Program-made: the position numbers and the translations under genes
The notes under the pieces: model-generated
Databases searched by the model: none
What the model was told of the DNA's origin: nothing
Seen by the model: the letters and a program-made list of their open reading frames with translations, nothing else
Shown: one piece after another, positions 1 through 7,561 of the stretch
How positions within the stretch are numbered: position 1 is the stretch's first letter
How the letters are laid out: the number at the start of each line of letters is the position of its first letter
IMG/VR virus record: IMGVR_UViG_3300009093_000130
Span: 1 to 21,862 of that record
Source of the DNA: a virus
DNA: 21,862 nt
Strand: one strand, 5' to 3'

Positions 1-207
1 GCCGTCCAAGGTCGTCGTGTAGCTCATAAGTGCCGACATATATTTTTCCTGTTGTCCGCTGCCCGCAAACCTCATTGCGCGCTCAGCATCGTGCCCCTTA
101 GCCTCGCGGATTATTACCTTCTCGCCGGTAGACAAAACAAATTCCCTCCGGACCTCTTTCTTTGGCTCCTTTGCGCCGGTTTTAGCTGTGCTCTTTTCTA
201 TGGTCAT
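1..207 (-). CDS. Phage tail assembly chaperone, partial (N-terminal part)
   Basis: The reading frame opens with ATG at 207 and runs 69 codons without a stop off the left edge, so only the N-terminus is present. It starts MTIEKSTAKTG, followed by a Lys/Glu-rich stretch and then EFVLSTGEKVIIREAKGHDAERAM. The pattern of a short polar leader, a 'V-L-x-x-G-x-x-V-x-x-R-E' strand and a helix resembles the Mu gp41 / P2 gpE class of tail assembly proteins. It begins 20 bp after the tail tube gene, which is where such chaperones lie in contractile-tailed phages, between tube and tape measure. In those phages the protein is a cytoplasmic chaperone for the tape measure and is often extended by a -1 frameshift; the frameshift region would lie outside this window. 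The call rests on position and a short sequence pattern. Confidence 0.6.
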   Translation of the reverse strand, partial: MTIEKSTAKTGAKEPKKEVRREFVLSTGEKVIIREAKGHDAERAMRFAGSGQQEKYMSALMSYTTTLDG

Positions 208-227
208 GTCGTTGATTTTAGTGGTTA

Positions 228-752
228 TCAAATACCCAGGTTTGCCCGATATACGGCGAGTTCGTCGTTATCGTTGACAAAAAACAATTGCGACAATGCA
301 TCTATTTCAATGAGCGATTCCCCATCAACTTCAAGGCGGTAGTAGGTCGCGCTAAAGTCGCTTTCCTGCTCGCTCGGCTCGTTCTGCTTCAACGTAATTG
401 CGGACAACGAGTCTTTAAACCGTACGGTCAGGAAACAGACGACCGGCGTCTGCTGCCGCTGGCCGCTGGCATCGTAAATGTCCATGTTCGCGCGTACTTG
501 CATTTGTACCGCATTAAAGGGGCTGGCCACCTGTGAAACTATGTCAGGGTAAAGCGACGCCCATTTTACTTTACCTGTCATCTTCTCGAAACCATTGGGG
601 AACTCGATTTCCATTATCATACCGAGGCCCTTATGATCGGAAAATTTCGCCTTGATCGCGGGTAGTGTGATTTCCTCCGCGCGCCCGAGATATGAAGCCC
701 CGTTAACGTAAATATTCGCGTTGGTGAGCCTGCCAACTATTACACCGGCCAT
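228..752 (-). CDS. Phage major tail tube protein
   Basis: This 174-aa protein would form the stacked rings of the inner tail tube through which DNA passes. It opens MAGVIVGRLTNANIYVNG and continues with GRAEEITLPAIKAK, a typical start for contractile-tail tube proteins (P2 FII family, PF04985), where an N-terminal strand is followed by 'a-x-x-i-x-L-P'. The GMIMEIEFPNGFEKM stretch also fits the family, as does the length. It starts at an ATG 22 bp after the sheath gene stop, the classic sheath-then-tube order. The C-terminal part (about residues 110-174) is rich in acidic strands and is less family-typical. I am confident of the role because of the adjacent sheath gene. Confidence 0.85.
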   Translation of the reverse strand: MAGVIVGRLTNANIYVNGASYLGRAEEITLPAIKAKFSDHKGLGMIMEIEFPNGFEKMTGKVKWASLYPDIVSQVASPFNAVQMQVRANMDIYDASGQRQQTPVVCFLTVRFKDSLSAITLKQNEPSEQESDFSATYYRLEVDGESLIEIDALSQLFFVNDNDELAVYRANLGI

Positions 753-774
753 ATAGACTAATTATTTAATTGGA

Positions 775-2199
775 TTAATTGAATTGGGAGAGAAGGGACA
801 GGTCCAGCCTGTCTTTAATAACAATATCTTCCGCAGGCGGCGGGATCATGTAGACCCGTTCGAAAACGATTTGCCCCGCGGCTAACTGGCTGGCCGGGTT
901 ATCTGCCTTGTTATAGTTGACTTTTGAACCAGGAAGTACCGCGCTGCGCTGAATCAACGACCTCAAAAGAGCGTTTCCCGCCTCCCGGATCGCGTCGATG
1001 GTTCCTTGCGTAATAGGCTTGTCTATGTACGGTAGTGCCGCTTGCTCCATCGCCTCGGAAACCATATCATCCGTCCGGCGGATGCTGATAAAGTTTTTTT
1101 CCAGTGAGGAGGTAGGAAAGGACGCGTTGCGATTGCCCCAGGCCAGCATACCCGTACCATATCCGGCCGCGACGGTGATAATACCCGCGGCATTCAACTG
1201 GTTGGCCTCGCTGCCCGGATCATTAAGGGACCATTGTATTACACGCTCGATACCGGTCGCGGCAGTGATCGGTTTATTACTGGGGCTGAACCAGTATCCC
1301 AAATCCGGGTCCAGGTCGGTAGCAACAATTACCCCCGCCATAAATGCGCTGTAAGGATAGGCGGTATCTGCATTAGCCGCGGTGTCATAGCTCTTTATTT
1401 CAGGATAGAGCAATAGGGCCCGCTCGTCGGCCGTGTTGAAGCCAAACGCGCCGCCGATACCACGACCGGCTATTGCCCCGGCCACGGTCGTACCTGCCGG
1501 AGCGTCCAGCAAATAAACGGCCCTTTGCTTCGCCGCCGCAGTCGCCATAGCCGCGGAAATTGCGGGGGTGCTGGAATAAGTCGGCGCGACAAAGATTTTA
1601 GGACGGTATCCATAGGTATTATACGCGAGGTCGTAGAGTGCGAGCCCTGTCCGGTTGCCGCTTCCATCTACAGAGCCGATAAGCTGCGCCGGGGTGACGG
1701 TAGCCGTGTCCAGCGTTTTATAGTTAACCTGGTAACTCGTCCCGTTGGTCATTTGACCCGAAAGCGTCTTAACATTGCCGTAGGAATCTACCGAGTAATC
1801 CGTACCAAGGGCTAAGGTTGTAGCTGTCCCGGTCGAGGAGTTTATTGTAATTGTACCAATGGGGGCATTTGCAAGGGAAAATCCGCCGTTGGCGACTGCT
1901 ACAACCTCCGCCGTTACCTGCTTCAAATTGGTAGCCGCATTGAACGTGTTGACGACCATAACCGGGAAGGCCCCGGCCATCGCTCTAAGGATCTGCAGAG
2001 TCTTAGGTATGTTGAAACCAGGAACGGGGTCCCCGAATTGCGCGTCGTCGCTATCAGACAGACATAATACCAAAGCGTTCGCCGGACCTTTCGGAGCGAT
2101 ACCGAAAAGAGCAACCACTGCGGATTTAACTACTTGTACACTCTGGCCGCCGACCTCCGTTTCCACGGTCTCAACGCCATGCAAATATTGTGTAGACAT
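775..2199 (-). CDS. Phage tail sheath protein
   Basis: This 474-aa protein forms the contractile sheath around the tail tube. The N-terminus (YLHGVETVETEVGGQSV) followed by VVALFGIAPKGPANAL matches the start of Mu/P2-type sheath proteins, which carry 'G-V-x-V-x-E' and 'V-x-x-x-x-G-x-A-P' motifs. Residues of roughly 95-180 form a strand-rich insertion (LGTDYSVDSYGNV, then QVNYKTLD) seen in larger sheath proteins. The C-terminal domain has NFISIRRTDDMVSEAM and ends with a region beginning GQIVFERVYMIPPPAEDIV, matching the conserved sheath C-terminal domain (PF17482). The start is an ATG preceded by an A-rich leader. It lies 53 bp after the Gp37-like gene and is followed by the tube gene. Confidence 0.93.
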   Translation of the reverse strand: MSTQYLHGVETVETEVGGQSVQVVKSAVVALFGIAPKGPANALVLCLSDSDDAQFGDPVPGFNIPKTLQILRAMAGAFPVMVVNTFNAATNLKQVTAEVVAVANGGFSLANAPIGTITINSSTGTATTLALGTDYSVDSYGNVKTLSGQMTNGTSYQVNYKTLDTATVTPAQLIGSVDGSGNRTGLALYDLAYNTYGYRPKIFVAPTYSSTPAISAAMATAAAKQRAVYLLDAPAGTTVAGAIAGRGIGGAFGFNTADERALLLYPEIKSYDTAANADTAYPYSAFMAGVIVATDLDPDLGYWFSPSNKPITAATGIERVIQWSLNDPGSEANQLNAAGIITVAAGYGTGMLAWGNRNASFPTSSLEKNFISIRRTDDMVSEAMEQAALPYIDKPITQGTIDAIREAGNALLRSLIQRSAVLPGSKVNYNKADNPASQLAAGQIVFERVYMIPPPAEDIVIKDRLDLSLLSQFN

Positions 2200-2252
2200 T
2201 ATTGTTGTGAGATTTTTTTAGTTCGGTTACTGTACCCCGGTTTAAAATCGAA

Positions 2253-2717
2253 CTATGGGGTAATGATCCCGGTCAAAGCGGTCACCGGTGTTGGTTCTGT
2301 GTAGTTGTCCTGTACAAGCATCGTAAGGCATTCGAAATTGTAGACGTGCAGCCAAATCAAGTCCTCACCTCGGCTTAGATCGTCTTTGGTTAGGTAAAGA
2401 CGTTCGCAATTCGGGGGAAGGTATCCGACGAGCGCGGACTCAAGCAATTGCCGTAAGGCGAACAACCCGGCCGGGCCGTATAGCAGCTTGCTGTAGCATT
2501 CGACATTAAATTTTAGTCGTCGCTGCTGAATTACCGGGTCTGTACTCGCGATTCCAATTGTCTCGCTCCCTGTAAATAGTACGTACGCTAAGGCGTTCGG
2601 TACCGCCCGCTGGTAATCGGCCTCGGCCTCCGGCAATTCCTGGGCGGAAAACGTTGTGCCGTTAAAAGCTCCGTTTAGTTGCTCCGTAATTGCCGTCTGT
2701 ATTGGCCGTGTATCCAT
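2253..2717 (-). CDS. Gp37-like tail-completion protein
   Basis: This 154-aa protein opens with a helix (MDTRPIQTAITEQLNGAF) and then has a strand-rich core with YVLFTGSETIG and RRLKFNVECYSK, followed by a helix (GLFALRQLLESAL). The organisation resembles the Gp37/DUF1834 group of Mu-like phages, whose members are thought to act as tail terminator or neck proteins. Position supports this, because it lies just after the putative head-tail joining gene and just before the sheath. It starts 4 bp after the stop of that upstream gene, so translation is probably coupled. The exact family name is an inference. A tail-completion or neck role is the safest reading. Confidence 0.55.
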   Translation of the reverse strand: MDTRPIQTAITEQLNGAFNGTTFSAQELPEAEADYQRAVPNALAYVLFTGSETIGIASTDPVIQQRRLKFNVECYSKLLYGPAGLFALRQLLESALVGYLPPNCERLYLTKDDLSRGEDLIWLHVYNFECLTMLVQDNYTEPTPVTALTGIITP

Positions 2718-2721
2718 TCGA

Positions 2722-3066
2722 TTATTGCCGCTTCGGCTCTACTTTTATAATGATCGTTTTGCCGTCAAATTTTCTGTCCGCCTTATATGCGTAGTAGTCG
2801 GCCCCATCAATGTTTATTAGCTCACTCCTGGCAGCTTGCACCGCCTCGAACAAACCGGGAAACAGGCCCTCCAGATACTCGCACTTCGTGGCAATCGCGT
2901 CGTACTCGTCGTCACTTACGTCCTCGCGTTGGGTCGGTTTGTTGAACAACACCGCACCGGTCTGGGCTGGTGATCCGTCCGATGGCGTCCAAACCGCAGA
3001 CACTCCCATAGCGTTCACTACAGTATTGTACAAAGCGGTTTGGATCGCGTCGAATAGATTAGCCAT
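2722..3066 (-). CDS. Probable head-tail joining protein
   Basis: This 114-aa protein starts MANLFDAIQTALYNTVVN, an amphipathic helix, followed by a strand core (VSAVWTPSDGSPAQTGAVLF) and a C-terminal pair of strands (DYYAYKADRK, KTIIIKVEP). A short helix followed by a beta sandwich is the layout of lambda gpFII-type head-tail joining proteins, and the gene sits in the same place, between the capsid/decoration genes and the tail genes. Its ATG shares one base with the stop codon of the DUF2190 gene (TAATG), so translation is probably coupled. No catalytic motif is visible. The assignment is mostly from position and fold-like pattern. Confidence 0.5.
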   Translation of the reverse strand: MANLFDAIQTALYNTVVNAMGVSAVWTPSDGSPAQTGAVLFNKPTQREDVSDDEYDAIATKCEYLEGLFPGLFEAVQAARSELINIDGADYYAYKADRKFDGKTIIIKVEPKRQ

Positions 3067-3386
3067 TACTGCCGGAGGATTATGTAGCCTTTCGCGTCAC
3101 CGATAAGCGCGGCCTGGTATGCGTATCCGGCAAGCGTGTTAGAGCCCGCAGTACTGGTAAAAACTTTGTTGGTGCTATCCCAGTAGAGTTTTACACCTAT
3201 GGCCCAGGCTTCGGCAGCTTTGGGCACCAGGTGGGTGCCTACCAGCCAAACAACTGCCGTGTCCCCGATGGCGTATTTGTTTGCGGCAATCCCTACCAGG
3301 GAGCCGACGAGCACCGGGTCACCGCTGGCGATTGCAGCGGCCGCGGTGACCTTGATGGATAATCCACTATTTAATTGGGTATTCAC
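3066..3386 (-). CDS. DUF2190 capsid decoration (cement) protein
   Basis: This 106-aa protein has the DUF2190 pattern (PF09956): SIKVTAAAAIASGDPVLVGSLVGIAAN near the N-terminus, then AIGDTAVVWLVGTHLVPKAA, AWAIGVKLYWDSTNK, and a glycine-rich end with GYAYQAALIGDAKGYIILRQ. DUF2190 proteins are usually encoded beside major capsid proteins and are viewed as decoration or head-fibre-base proteins on the capsid surface. The start is GTG at 3386, 26 bp after the capsid gene. No in-frame ATG near the N-terminus would keep the conserved first strand. The family length is close to this size. Confidence 0.82.
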   Translation of the reverse strand: MNTQLNSGLSIKVTAAAAIASGDPVLVGSLVGIAANKYAIGDTAVVWLVGTHLVPKAAEAWAIGVKLYWDSTNKVFTSTAGSNTLAGYAYQAALIGDAKGYIILRQ

Positions 3387-3412
3387 GTTAGAATTTTAGA
3401 AGGATGAAAGAA

Positions 3413-5419
3413 TTACGCGCCAACGTTCTTGTACATCGAACGCCATTCGATAGCCTTGGCACCGAACACCGACCGGACTTTCCATTGCAGGGCATCCACC
3501 TTGAAACCGTAGCGGCTTTCTGTGTATATGTCCTGACCGTCGAGCGTTGAATACTCGATAGTGTCAATAAGGGCCGGGTTGGCAATCAAGTACCAGGAAT
3601 TGTCCGAAATACGCGCATCTACAATGGGCGTCGTCATGCCAGTCCACACGTTAATATCGGAGCCTTTCGTTGCCACATAGTTTACAGAGGTAAATTGCAG
3701 TGCAACTTGTTCCTTATTGGGGCCGCATACCAGGAACTTCGGAGTAATATTCAGCACGTTGCCGCCTGGGCTTTTCTGCACGCGCATCGCTTTACGGCCG
3801 ATACCGATGGCCCCAACCGAAATGTCAGTACCCGGAGTCGTATAGTTGCCGTGGTTGGCCGCGTCGAAAAGTTGATTACCGTCACCCATCGCATGGGGAC
3901 CCGTGAGGATCGCGTATACAATGTCCCCTTGCTTCTGCGCGACCGCGCCAGCCAGGAACGCGGGATACCTGGAAAACGCGTTTAGGTCGTCGTTCACGAT
4001 AGCCTCCCAACCAATATTTACAATTTTGCCGTACTTGGCAACCTTGTAGACTTCCCCGCTATCGCCCACGGTCGCAAGGGTGTACTCGTCATCCTCTTTT
4101 ACTTCGTCGATGGTCAGGTCATTCAACTGCGTGCGCAGGATCTGCTTAAAATCGGATGCACTGCCCTTACGAACAAAAGGGGTGAATGTCCGTTCCTGCA
4201 AATCATAAGCGGCCCGGAGCGACTTATTCAGGACGTTTTGGAGAACATAGGAGTAGTCCCCGGACGAAACCGCGCCACCGTCACGCGTCGCCATTTGCAG
4301 AGCGCGCGTAGCGATTTCACGTTGCGTCATGCCGCGCCAATTAATACCAGCGAGGGAAAGACTTTCCTTTGCAAGATCCATAAGCGTCATGCCCCGGAAC
4401 TCGCCGGGATCGCCCGCAGCGTCTGCGCCCGGCATTCCTGCGCGGACCATAATACTCGCTTCCATGCCTCGGGACTTCTTGTCCTTCTCGTCTGCTCCAA
4501 ACGTGACACCGGATTGCAGGCGGGGAGTGACCGGGTTAAGTTCGGCCGCCTTGTTGATAATCTGAGCGCGCGCCTGGTCGGTCGTAACGTCAGAGTCGAT
4601 AAGCCCGGTTGCGAACTCCTCCGGCACGCCCGCGATTCTTGCAGCGGTACGAATGTCGTTAATACGGGTACGCTCTGCGGCACGTACTGCCGACTCGTTG
4701 ACGGGGGAAGGCGCGGGCGCGGGGGCACTCCGCTTACTTGCGATTTCCGCGAGTACGTCGGCATGAGCCAGCTCGCCGCTAACCAGCGATTCCGCGTACT
4801 CGTCAGACAGGCCAGCGGCCCGACAGGCGGCGAAAATCTCCGCTATTTCTTTGTATTTCCTTTTCATTGTAAATTTTATCGTGACTGTGTTTTTCTCGTG
4901 GGTCTCGGACCTACTCCCGCTCAGGTAATCGGCGGGAACAGGAGTGAAAGAAATTTCTGTAGGTTCCCAATCGACTGCCCGATAGATCGGCGGTACACTG
5001 GGGTTGGTGTCGTCAACATCGAACGCGTATATGTTATACCCGACCGATATATTTCGAATGATCCCGGCCTTTATGTCGTCTACAACTCCCTTCCATTCGT
5101 CGCGCTGAGATAGTTTAATTGTCGCCTTTGCTTCTCTTGTGGTGTTATCAATCCACGCGCGGACTACCACACCGAATTGGTTTGTTATCGAGTAGCGGTT
5201 GTGCGAATCGAGTACAGGGCCACCGGAGTTAAGCCGGTCGAGACGGACGTTTGCGCTTTGACAAACGAGCACTTCGCGGTATGTTTCTTCCCACGTCCGA
5301 CGTAAGACCTCTACCTCAGTGGCAAATACCACATCGACCGTATTCTCGTCCGCGTTGAATGACGCGGGCACTATGCTGGCCTGGCCCAACATTTTTTCAA
5401 TGTTCCTTTTCAAGCTCAT
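3413..5419 (-). CDS. Prohead protease / major capsid fusion protein
   Basis: This 668-aa protein combines head maturation protease, scaffold and capsid subunit. Residues of about 10-170 form a HK97-type (S78) prohead protease, with LDSHN containing His73, IRNISVGY containing Ser125 and WEPTEISF containing Glu155 as the likely catalytic residues. Residues of about 185-330 are helical, alanine-rich and charged, with a proline-rich hinge (SAPAPAPSPV), as in a scaffold segment. The remainder resembles Mu gpT-like major capsid proteins, including DLQERTFTPFVRKG, VAKYGKIVNIGWEA and a conserved C-terminus with WRSMYKNVGA. I chose the ATG at 5419. An upstream GTG at 5533 would add 38 residues unlike the family and would begin at the edge of a terminator. 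An internal ATG at 4867 follows an unusually AT-rich stretch and could start a separate scaffold-capsid product of 484 aa. Confidence 0.88.
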   Translation of the reverse strand: MSLKRNIEKMLGQASIVPASFNADENTVDVVFATEVEVLRRTWEETYREVLVCQSANVRLDRLNSGGPVLDSHNRYSITNQFGVVVRAWIDNTTREAKATIKLSQRDEWKGVVDDIKAGIIRNISVGYNIYAFDVDDTNPSVPPIYRAVDWEPTEISFTPVPADYLSGSRSETHEKNTVTIKFTMKRKYKEIAEIFAACRAAGLSDEYAESLVSGELAHADVLAEIASKRSAPAPAPSPVNESAVRAAERTRINDIRTAARIAGVPEEFATGLIDSDVTTDQARAQIINKAAELNPVTPRLQSGVTFGADEKDKKSRGMEASIMVRAGMPGADAAGDPGEFRGMTLMDLAKESLSLAGINWRGMTQREIATRALQMATRDGGAVSSGDYSYVLQNVLNKSLRAAYDLQERTFTPFVRKGSASDFKQILRTQLNDLTIDEVKEDDEYTLATVGDSGEVYKVAKYGKIVNIGWEAIVNDDLNAFSRYPAFLAGAVAQKQGDIVYAILTGPHAMGDGNQLFDAANHGNYTTPGTDISVGAIGIGRKAMRVQKSPGGNVLNITPKFLVCGPNKEQVALQFTSVNYVATKGSDINVWTGMTTPIVDARISDNSWYLIANPALIDTIEYSTLDGQDIYTESRYGFKVDALQWKVRSVFGAKAIEWRSMYKNVGA

Positions 5420-5421
5420 TA

Positions 5422-5463
5422 AGTGAGTGGTATCTACAATTTGAGTGAGTGGTGAAAGTGAGT
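5422..5463. repeat. Direct repeats AGTGAGTGGT in the capsid gene leader
   Basis: AGTGAGTGGT occurs at 5422-5431 and again at 5444-5453, exactly 22 bp apart (about two helical turns). A shorter copy, AGTGAGT, is at 5457-5463. All lie between the candidate -7 box (5465-5472) and the capsid start codon, so they would fall in the transcript leader. They could be a binding site for a regulator or just a local duplication. Confidence 0.4.
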
Positions 5464-5464
5464 T

Positions 5465-5472
5465 CAAAACTA
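5465..5472 (-). promoter_or_regulatory. Candidate Bacteroidota -7 promoter box for capsid/tail operon
   Basis: On the minus strand these bases read TAGTTTTG, a perfect match to the TAnnTTTG -7 consensus of Bacteroidota. It lies about 46 bp upstream of the capsid ATG and just downstream of a terminator. I see no good TTG -33 box at the usual spacing, so the site is only half supported. Confidence 0.4.
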
Positions 5473-5533
5473 CAAGACTAACGGCTGCGTCTATGTGCAG
5501 AGTGTAGGAGAAGTATGGGAGGAGTATGGACAC

Positions 5534-5566
5534 AAAAAAACCCCGTGACTTTGTATTCCGGGGCTT
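5534..5566 (-). terminator. Intrinsic terminator on the minus strand between portal and capsid genes
   Basis: Read on the minus strand, a CCCCG arm and a CGGGG arm (5559-5563 and 5541-5545 on the plus strand) enclose a 13-base loop and are followed directly by seven T residues (5540-5534). An AA/TT pair can extend the stem past a bulged G. The plus strand has no T tract after the hairpin, so it acts on minus transcripts. It would end read-through from the packaging/portal genes just before the capsid gene. Confidence 0.7.
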
Positions 5567-5623
5567 AAAATCACTCCCTATGCGCGGCCTAAATGTCCGT
5601 ACCTTTATGGCAATACTTGAACT

Positions 5624-5845
5624 ATGGATTACTATTTGTCTAAAGACGACGTTGGCAGCTATATAATTAAGGACGCGGCCGGAGAATCTGCGGCTAGATT
5701 AATTAAAAGATCAGCGTATGAGGATAGAAAGCACAAAACAAGTTGGATGCTGGTGGAAAACGGAAAGTTATTGAGGGCAACTCCCTTTATAGACAAAGGC
5801 GAGGCGTTGGATTTCTACAAGGATCTTAAAAGCCCGCGTGACTAG
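5624..5845 (+). CDS. Small protein of unknown function, antisense to the late operon
   Basis: I do not recognise this 73-aa protein. It is charged, with no membrane segment or signal peptide, and it reads like a small cytoplasmic protein: MDYYLSKDDVGSYIIKD, then a basic stretch, a strand (SWMLVENGKLL) and a C-terminal helix (DKGEALDFYKDLK). It reads on the plus strand, opposite to all surrounding structural genes, and overlaps the following gene by 8 bp, so the two form a pair. Codon use is more AT-rich than in the portal and capsid genes. A weak -7-like sequence (TACCTTTA, 5600-5607) precedes it with no clear -33 box. Accessory cargo (moron), such as an anti-defence or host-modulating protein, is possible but nothing in the sequence shows it. 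Confidence 0.65.
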   Translation: MDYYLSKDDVGSYIIKDAAGESAARLIKRSAYEDRKHKTSWMLVENGKLLRATPFIDKGEALDFYKDLKSPRD

Positions 5846-6080
5846 CAATAGTACAATTACATTCGATGTGGAAATAGGCAGCAAACGCCGTCACGTCGAA
5901 ATTAGCCAGCCCCTTGGTGCCGGAGACGTCTGGTATATCATAATAGACAATTATTTACATGGTCAGTTATACAAGAGACAAGGACAGTGGCAAGGCGACA
6001 TTAGAAACAGTGATCTGTTAGTCGTCGAGGATATTGGCATCATTGGAGCGATTATAGACGAAGAGCAACCCAAGCCCTAA
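5838..6080 (+). CDS. Small conserved-looking protein of unknown function, second gene of antisense pair
   Basis: This 80-aa protein starts at GTG 5838, eight bases inside the preceding gene; no in-frame ATG near the start is available. It is strand-rich: ITFDVEIGSKRRHVEIS, then VWYIIIDNYLHGQLYKRQGQWQGDI, then an acidic C-terminus (EDIGIIGAIIDEE). The layout, in which a 'W-x-x-x-I-D-N-Y-x-x-G-Q' core and a tryptophan are followed by an acidic helix, recalls small uncharacterised proteins that recur in Bacteroidota genomes; this is from memory of the pattern and was not searched. Its stop overlaps the portal gene stop on the other strand (convergent, 4 bp). No enzyme motif is visible. Confidence 0.6.
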   Translation: MTSNSTITFDVEIGSKRRHVEISQPLGAGDVWYIIIDNYLHGQLYKRQGQWQGDIRNSDLLVVEDIGIIGAIIDEEQPKP

Positions 6081-7561
6081 TTAGTCCCGCTATCCTTCGG
6101 CTTTTTATCTATGCGGTTGGGATCAAATCGCGGGTCGCTCTCTGGCATTATTCCAAGTTCGTCAATCATCGCTTTATCCTGGGCTAACTCTTCGCGTAGT
6201 TCCTCGGGTACATTTCCAAACTCCCTCACCACATTTTGCCAGCTTGTAACTCCCGTCCTTAGTTGTGATTTAATCGCTTCCATTTCCTTATGTGGGTCTA
6301 TCATTTGACGGCGCGGCGGAGTCCAGGTAACGGACGGCCTTGCGGTCATAGGAATAAAGCCAGCAAGCTGGGCCGCGTCCACAAACCAGTTATACACCTC
6401 AGCACAAAGCCGGGGGATAAGGATAAGCCACTGGTACCGCTCGGCATTCCGGTTGAACTCAATCCACCCCATACGGCCCGATGAAAAATTGACATTGGAA
6501 TAGTCGTTGGTGAGCATTTCGTAGGAGGTGCCGAAGCCTGCCGATATGCCGCGCAAGTTGCTACGAACATACTCCCCGTAACCCTGTGTAGTTGGGGGCT
6601 GCGCTACCTCCACTTTCTTTCCGTTCGGCAGGTACTCAATAGCGCCTGGCTCGATCTTTTCAAGAGGCGGCGGCTGCCTACCACTTCCACCGTCCGCGCT
6701 GTCGTCAGTGATAAATACGCTGAATGCCGCGGCAACCTTGTTGCGAATGCGCTCGGTAAATTCGTAGTCGTCAAGGTCTCGGAGTCTCAGCATTGCCCCA
6801 CAACTCAGCGGAACGCCGCGTATTTGGCCAGGCCGCTCCACCTCATAAAGGTGAATTATATTATCAGCCGTTACAAACTCTGACTCTACCCCGAACTCGT
6901 TGGGGTGGTGTCTGTAGAGCCAGTACCCGAGGCGTTCGCCCTTTCGGTTGAATCGGATGCCATAGTAGTCCATAGTTCCGTCTACCTGCCATATGCCCGT
7001 ATGGTGAGAGGTATTAATAAAATCACCGTCCAATACCTGGAGTCGGAGCGGTATCGCGTCCTTATCCGTACCGCGAACCTTCCGTACAAGGCATTCACCG
7101 GACTCGGCTACCGTTCGCATAATCAGCCATTGCAGCCCGTAAAAATTATTCGTGCCGTCATAATCGCACCGGACGCCCTCAGCCCATTCCTTCCACGCGG
7201 CTTTTAATTTGGCGTTCTGGTTCTTTCGCAGACCGGCAGGGGTCGGCATGATCCCGGTACCGACGACATTATTCGCAATAGAGCGAAACGCGTTTATGGC
7301 GTAGGTGTTATTTCGACCCAGGTCGCGGGATCTGCTCCGGAGCGTTTCGAGAGCCGTCTGGACTTCCTGGTTAACGGATAAGTTCGGGCTATGCCAGTCC
7401 GAGTAATGCCGACCACGGGCCGCACCGTCGTATTTTCTTTCACCTTGTTCATGCCTTCGCCTCACATCGTGCAGCGCCTGTAGCTTCATGCGGGATGCTT
7501 CGCGGCGCAACGCCGTTGAGGGGCTGACCTGGGCTAAAAAGCGATCAATTACATTCCCCAT
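6077..7561 (-). CDS. Phage portal protein, lambda gpB family
   Basis: This 494-aa protein forms the dodecameric portal at the capsid vertex through which DNA is packaged and ejected. It matches lambda-type portals (PF05136): after a basic N-terminus (RFLAQVSPSTALRRE) comes LRSRSRDLGRNNTYAINAF, then SIANNVVGTGIMPTPAG, and later LHLYEVERPGQIRGVPL and WIEFNRNAERYQWLI. The start at 7561 (MGNVIDRFLAQ) keeps the family-like N-terminus; a start at 7606 would add 15 residues within the upstream gene. It overlaps the gpW-like gene by 17 bp, as expected for a packaging operon. Its stop meets the plus-strand small gene end-on. Confidence 0.93.
   Translation of the reverse strand: MGNVIDRFLAQVSPSTALRREASRMKLQALHDVRRRHEQGERKYDGAARGRHYSDWHSPNLSVNQEVQTALETLRSRSRDLGRNNTYAINAFRSIANNVVGTGIMPTPAGLRKNQNAKLKAAWKEWAEGVRCDYDGTNNFYGLQWLIMRTVAESGECLVRKVRGTDKDAIPLRLQVLDGDFINTSHHTGIWQVDGTMDYYGIRFNRKGERLGYWLYRHHPNEFGVESEFVTADNIIHLYEVERPGQIRGVPLSCGAMLRLRDLDDYEFTERIRNKVAAAFSVFITDDSADGGSGRQPPPLEKIEPGAIEYLPNGKKVEVAQPPTTQGYGEYVRSNLRGISAGFGTSYEMLTNDYSNVNFSSGRMGWIEFNRNAERYQWLILIPRLCAEVYNWFVDAAQLAGFIPMTARPSVTWTPPRRQMIDPHKEMEAIKSQLRTGVTSWQNVVREFGNVPEELREELAQDKAMIDELGIMPESDPRFDPNRIDKKPKDSGTN

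Noticed and set aside
2233-2262. Inverted repeat TACCCC / GGGGTA before the sheath gene, considered as a terminator
   Set aside because: The loop is 18 bases and neither strand has a T tract; it also overlaps the end of the upstream gene. A terminator here would also cut off the tail genes.
4238-5113. Long open frame (291 codons) on the plus strand
   Set aside because: It lies entirely antisense to the capsid fusion gene, whose motifs are clear; the translated product is rich in Arg, Cys and His with no family pattern.
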